9,585 nucleotides of DNA from contig JAITPL010000061.1 of NCBI GenBank assembly GCA_031289445.1, forward strand, positions 1 to 9,585, read 5' to 3'. The notes beneath the pieces were generated by a model. The model saw only the letters and a list, made by a program, of their open reading frames with translations, was not told the origin of the DNA and did not search any database. This DNA is from Tannerella sp. Lineage in GTDB: Bacteria > Bacteroidota > Bacteroidia > Bacteroidales > Tannerellaceae. The first letter of the stretch is position 1, and every line of letters starts with the position of its first letter. Positions 6,333-9,585 of this stretch are shown piece after piece. The translations under genes were made by a program, and so were the position numbers.

Positions 6333-7489
6333 AATTTTTTATACATCTCGTCTTTGGCGGCCTGGTCGGGAATGAAGTTTGCCGAGTCTTCAATCTGGCG
6401 TATCTTTGATTTCTCGTCCGACGAGATTTTTTCGGGTATATAAACGTTGATATTCACTAACAAATCGCCTGTGCCATAGCCGTTTATCGACGGCAATCCC
6501 TTGCCACGCAAACGCAATACCTTGCCCGGCTGCGTACCGGCTTCTATCTTCACTTTCGCTCGTCCTTCGACGGTCGGCACTTCAACGGTATCGCCCAGAA
6601 TAGCCTGCGGAACAGAAAGCAAGAGGTTGTAAATCAGGTCGTTTTCGTCGCGAATCAGTTCGTTGTCCTGCTCCTCGTCAATGACGACCAGCAAATCACC
6701 GTTTATGCCGCCGTAACGCGCCGCATTTCCCTTGCCCTGAACAGACAGCTGCATACCTCGCATTACGCCCGCCGGTATGTTGATATTTACAACCTCGTCG
6801 TCGCGTACTACGCCCTCGCCGTGGCAGGTCTTGCACTTCTTTGTTATCGTCTTGCCCTGACCGTTACAGGTCGGACAGGTCGATTGCGTCTGCATCTGTC
6901 CGAGTATGGTGTTGGCAACTCGCGTAACGTAGCCGTTACCGTGACAGGTCTGACAGGTCGTAACGCTATTGGCGTCCTCGGCGCCGCTGCCATGACATTT
7001 TGTACACTGCACGTGCTTATTGACCTTTATTTTTTTCTCTGTGCCGTTTGCTATCTCTTTGAGGTTGAGCCTGACCTTCACACGCAGGTCGGAGCCGCGC
7101 TGAACAGAACGGCCGCCGCCTCGCGAAAATCCGCCTCCGCTAAATCGGCCTCCCCCGAATGCGTTCCCCAAAAGGTCTCCAAACAGAGGCCCGAAGCGCT
7201 CGAAGATGTCATCCATCGACATGCCGCCGCCTCCGCCGTAGCCTCCGCCACCGGCCGCCGAACTGCCTACGCCCGCGTGACCGAACTGGTCGTAACGCTG
7301 ACGCTTCTCAGGATTACTCAACACGTCGTAAGCCTCCGCCGCCTCCTTGAACTTCTCCTCAGCATCCTTGTCGTCCGGATTCTTGTCGGGATGATACTGA
7401 ATGGCTTTCTTCCGGTAGGCTGACTTTATCTCATCGGCTGCGGCGCTTTTACCTACGCCTAATACCTCATAATAATCTCGCTTTGACAT
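6314..7489 (-). CDS. dnaJ: Chaperone DnaJ (Hsp40, class A)
   Basis: Cochaperone of 391 residues that delivers unfolded clients to DnaK and stimulates its ATPase. Domains in order: J domain (about 4-70) with the essential H33-P-D35; Gly/Phe-rich linker (about 73-127) containing the DIF motif (94-96); zinc domain with four CxxCxGxG repeats starting at C162, C179, C205 and C219; and the C-terminal client-binding domains (about 235-350), including [14 protein letters not shown] (296-309). All motifs are complete, making it a type I DnaJ rather than CbpA. The gene starts 26 bp after grpE and probably shares its transcript. The leader is A/T-rich with no Shine-Dalgarno motif. A terminator hairpin overlaps its 3' end. 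dnaK is not in the window. Confidence 0.97.
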   Translation of the reverse strand: MSKRDYYEVLGVGKSAAADEIKSAYRKKAIQYHPDKNPDDKDAEEKFKEAAEAYDVLSNPEKRQRYDQFGHAGVGSSAAGGGGYGGGGGMSMDDIFERFGPLFGDLLGNAFGGGRFSGGGFSRGGGRSVQRGSDLRVKVRLNLKEIANGTEKKIKVNKHVQCTKCHGSGAEDANSVTTCQTCHGNGYVTRVANTILGQMQTQSTCPTCNGQGKTITKKCKTCHGEGVVRDDEVVNINIPAGVMRGMQLSVQGKGNAARYGGINGDLLVVIDEEQDNELIRDENDLIYNLLLSVPQAILGDTVEVPTVEGRAKVKIEAGTQPGKVLRLRGKGLPSINGYGTGDLLVNINVYIPEKISSDEKSKIRQIEDSANFIPDQAAKDEMYKKFRNLVE

Positions 7490-7515
7490 AAAATGCTATG
7501 TTTAGATTCTTAAAT

Positions 7516-8172
7516 TTATTCGCCAACTACAACTCTGGCATGTCGCAAAACTTTGTCATACAGGGTGTAACCGGTTTGTACACAGTCTATTACCTTGCCT
7601 TTCTTATCCTCTTCGGCAACAGGCACCATGGCAATCGCCTCAGCCATTTCGGTATCGAAGGGTTGCCCTACGGCGTCAATGGCTTTGACGCCCTGCTGCG
7701 TAAGGAAGGCTATAAACTTGTCGTATATCAACTTGACGCCCTCAACCGCCGCGCCGAGTTCTTCAGTGTTTTGCAGAATGCTCAGCGCCCGCTCAAAATC
7801 ATCAACCACAGGCAGCAGATTGGTAAGCACGCTGGCGCCTCCGCTCTTTATAAGTTCGGCTTTCTCGCGAACAGTACGCTTCCTGAAGTTGTCAAAATCC
7901 GCCATCAATCGCAGATGCGAATCATTCAAAGCGGCATATCTTTCCTCTGCTGTTTCTGTTTTTTTTGCATTGTCCGCAAAATTGGCGTCGGCTGACAAAT
8001 TGTCGGCTTCTTCTGTTTTTTCTGACTTTAATTCAGTCTCCGTCTGCAAATCTGTCGCATCGGCATTTGCTCCTGCCGCCCTTTGCTTCTCGTTCGCGGG
8101 CGTCCGGAAGGCGCTGTCAGAGGTCGTTCCCTGCGTCTGATTTGATGTCTCTATTATTTCGTTGTCCGGCAT
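7516..8172 (-). CDS. grpE: Nucleotide exchange factor GrpE
   Basis: Cytoplasmic cochaperone of 218 residues that releases ADP from DnaK. The conserved part covers about 76-218: a long helical dimerisation region (ERYAALNDSHLRLMADFDNF, 77-96, and RKRTVREKAELIK, 97-109), then LLPVVDDFERAL (119-130), and the C-terminal GrpE signature PFDTEMAEAIAMVP (171-184) and GYTLYDKVLRHARVVV (201-216). Before this lies about 75 residues of Ala/Thr/Asn/Glu-rich, probably disordered sequence, longer than the roughly 40 residues in E. coli GrpE. The next ATG in frame falls inside the conserved helix, so the start at 8172 is the only sensible one. The gene leads the grpE-dnaJ pair. I see no CIRCE element upstream. 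Confidence 0.96.
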   Translation of the reverse strand: MPDNEIIETSNQTQGTTSDSAFRTPANEKQRAAGANADATDLQTETELKSEKTEEADNLSADANFADNAKKTETAEERYAALNDSHLRLMADFDNFRKRTVREKAELIKSGGASVLTNLLPVVDDFERALSILQNTEELGAAVEGVKLIYDKFIAFLTQQGVKAIDAVGQPFDTEMAEAIAMVPVAEEDKKGKVIDCVQTGYTLYDKVLRHARVVVGE

Positions 8173-8253
8173 ATTTTATTATATTACATTTTGATTTCAC
8201 CCTGCATATAACAAAAATGTTGCCAAACAAACACGGACTGCATCCTTTACCGC
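8173..8253. other. Intergenic region between the glycoside hydrolase gene and grpE
   Basis: These 81 bp must hold the grpE control region if it is not read from the hydrolase gene. The 35 bases nearest grpE are very A/T-rich. I find no hairpin with a T tract after the hydrolase stop and no CIRCE inverted repeat. A weak promoter candidate is listed separately. Confidence 0.6.
8201..8231 (-). promoter_or_regulatory. Weak candidate promoter for grpE-dnaJ
   Basis: Minus-strand TTTG (8231-8228) lies 19 nt before TATGCAGG (8208-8201), which is the right spacing for a Bacteroidota promoter. However, the second box matches TAnnTTTG only at TA and the final G. I list it as the best available candidate in the gap; a promoter in or before the hydrolase gene is equally possible. 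Confidence 0.22.
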
Positions 8254-9585
8254 TTAGCCGGCAGGGGCGGGATACTTACGCGCGGCGTCATCAAGCACCA
8301 GAATCCAGTCTGTCTCCTCTCCTTTATCGGGAGGCGAGAAAGTCCGTTCACTGCTGTTGTTGTCGAATGTTCCGATAGAGATTGCTTTACCGTTGCGGGG
8401 ATTAAACCACCATGCTTTTATCTTTTTCCCTTTTATGACGTCCGTCCGCACGGTAAAGTTACGACCGCATGGGGCGTAGATCATTGCATACGTTCCCGCT
8501 TCGTCGCGCGTTGCAACAAAACGGTAACGTCCTTCGCCGGGAATTGACGTAGCTACTTCGCCGGTAACTATAATCGAAGGGTCGGGTATCCGTGTCAGAA
8601 ACGGTCGCGATTCAATCAATTTTCTTCCATACATCATCTGTCCGGCTCCCGGTTGATTGATAGCTTCTTTCCAAGGCATCAGCGGATTATTTACAGGCGA
8701 CCGCTTTTTCTCCGGATCATACATTTGCCAGACGGAATGATGACCGTAAGTATGACCGAAAGCGCCGTTGAACAGATCCCAGTACATCGCGCGGCGAACG
8801 TCGGCGGCTATCGAATGTCCCAAACGCGCTGCATTAAAGGATAAGGGATGATCTTCATATAATGGCTCGCCATCCATAACCGGCTTTGCAGGAGCACGGC
8901 GATAGTCGTCCAGTGTCTTGCTGTAATTGCCGGTATAGTCGGAATTGTGGCCGTTTTGCCTCATATTGAAATCCAGCCACGTTTCTTCGTGAAACCACTC
9001 TGCCGAGCCTCTGCCTCCGGACGGATGAAAAGAGATAAGATGCGCACCTTCATCACCTTCTCTCAGCCCTTTAGCCAATGCTTTTATGATTTCGCGCTGC
9101 CGGTCGTTGTCCACACTGCGATCGCCTCCGAGTATCCAGATTATCTGCCTGTCTTTATACCGTTTCCCCAGAAAAAGGCCGTATTTATAAGCGTTTTCGG
9201 TGTTGAACAATGGTTTTTCGTCATGCCAGTATTTCCCCCACGAAGGAAGAAAACCGATATACATACCCAAACTGTTGGCTTTATTTACAATATAATCTAC
9301 ATGATCCCAGTAATCGTTGTCGTCGCCGTCTTTAAGCGCCGGAGTAGCCGGATTGGAATTGTCAAGAATCCTGTGTCCGTAGGAGTTCGGGATATTGACG
9401 TCGGTTTCGTTAAATTCATTGATAGCCACAGCCTGAATAACCGTATAGCCTTTTCGCGCTCTATCGGTCAAATACAAGTCGGCGTCGGAGCGGTCTAAGC
9501 GGAGAAACAGTTCCCAAGCCGTGTCTCCCAGATAGAAAAACGGAGCGCCATCCTCGTGTTGCAAAAACCGTTTATTATCCGATAC
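8254..9585 (-). CDS. DUF4038 glycoside hydrolase, GH140 apiosidase-like (partial, N-terminus outside window)
   Basis: The last 443 residues of a probable secreted carbohydrate-active enzyme. The catalytic (beta/alpha)8 domain of the DUF4038 type spans about 1-345, with [15 protein letters not shown] (16-30), the Trp-rich LPSWGKYW (113-120), [10 protein letters not shown] (148-157) and [14 protein letters not shown] (234-247). Asp155 and Glu240 are my candidates for the catalytic acids, from their placement at the ends of strand-like segments. The C-terminus (about 355-435, with [10 protein letters not shown] at 391-400 and DWILVLDD at 426-433) fits the small domain Pfam calls a putative collagen-binding domain of a collagenase, usual in this family. 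The frame is open to the window edge. An internal TTG at 9564 is not the start, because VSDNKRFL before it is also conserved-looking. The characterised GH140 member removes apiose from pectin RG-II; the substrate here is unproven. Confidence 0.85.
   Translation of the reverse strand, partial: VSDNKRFLQHEDGAPFFYLGDTAWELFLRLDRSDADLYLTDRARKGYTVIQAVAINEFNETDVNIPNSYGHRILDNSNPATPALKDGDDNDYWDHVDYIVNKANSLGMYIGFLPSWGKYWHDEKPLFNTENAYKYGLFLGKRYKDRQIIWILGGDRSVDNDRQREIIKALAKGLREGDEGAHLISFHPSGGRGSAEWFHEETWLDFNMRQNGHNSDYTGNYSKTLDDYRRAPAKPVMDGEPLYEDHPLSFNAARLGHSIAADVRRAMYWDLFNGAFGHTYGHHSVWQMYDPEKKRSPVNNPLMPWKEAINQPGAGQMMYGRKLIESRPFLTRIPDPSIIVTGEVATSIPGEGRYRFVATRDEAGTYAMIYAPCGRNFTVRTDVIKGKKIKAWWFNPRNGKAISIGTFDNNSSERTFSPPDKGEETDWILVLDDAARKYPAPAG

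Noticed and set aside
7190..7270. Gly-codon repeat region in dnaJ as a tandem repeat
   Set aside because: It encodes the standard Gly/Phe-rich linker of DnaJ and shows no exact repeat unit.
6821..7423. Plus-strand frame of 200 codons opposite dnaJ
   Set aside because: It is the complement of the zinc and Gly-rich regions of DnaJ, whose biased codons keep the opposite strand open.
7595..8140. Plus-strand Ser/Ala-rich frame of 181 codons opposite grpE
   Set aside because: It is entirely inside grpE, whose conserved signature is on the minus strand; the composition is explained by complementarity.
8173..8253. CIRCE heat-shock operator before grpE
   Set aside because: I looked for TTAGCACTC-N9-GAGTGCTAA and saw nothing resembling either arm.
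8947..9498. Plus-strand frame of 183 codons opposite the glycoside hydrolase
   Set aside because: Hydrophobic-looking stretches arise from the complement of charged codons; the minus-strand frame has clear family motifs.

Overview
The window is a compact stretch of a Bacteroidota genome, most likely order Bacteroidales. Every gene I can support lies on the minus strand, so genes are read from high to low coordinates. The evidence for the lineage is the gene order purH-mreB-mreC-mreD-pbp2-rodA, a purH promoter of the Bacteroidota type (TTG, 19 nt, TAnnTTTG), mostly A/T-rich leaders without a Shine-Dalgarno sequence, and a DUF4038/GH140-like glycoside hydrolase of the kind common in Bacteroidales. 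I cannot name the genus.

Layout in transcription order: (1) 9585-8254, a 5'-truncated DUF4038/apiosidase-like glycoside hydrolase that runs off the window edge. (2) 8172-6314, the chaperone pair grpE-dnaJ, closed by a rho-independent terminator whose hairpin contains the dnaJ stop codon. (3) A 73-bp gap holding that terminator's T tract and a near-consensus promoter. (4) 6240-1, a six-gene run purH, mreB, mreC, mreD, pbp2 (mrdA) and rodA, with rodA cut by the window start. Gaps are 21 bp (purH/mreB) and 19 bp (mreB/mreC); the last three junctions overlap. No stretch over 300 bases lacks a gene, and I see no RNA gene, insertion sequence, CRISPR array, tRNA or attachment site.

How the genes work together: MreB filaments, MreC and MreD form the cytoplasmic, periplasmic and membrane scaffold of the elongasome. 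RodA (glycosyltransferase) and PBP2 (transpeptidase) are its peptidoglycan synthase pair. PurH makes the last two steps to IMP and is the first gene of the same transcription unit, so purine synthesis and rod-shape growth are probably co-transcribed. GrpE and DnaJ are DnaK cochaperones. The glycoside hydrolase is the only accessory-type gene.

This is mainly an ordinary housekeeping region, and I found no convincing undescribed system. The points most worth a second look are the ATGAYTRA overlap shared by three successive junctions (mreC/mreD, mreD/pbp2, pbp2/rodA), the Shine-Dalgarno-like motifs before mreD and rodA in a phylum that usually lacks them, the terminator embedded across the dnaJ stop codon with the purH promoter immediately behind it, and the truncated apiosidase-like gene.
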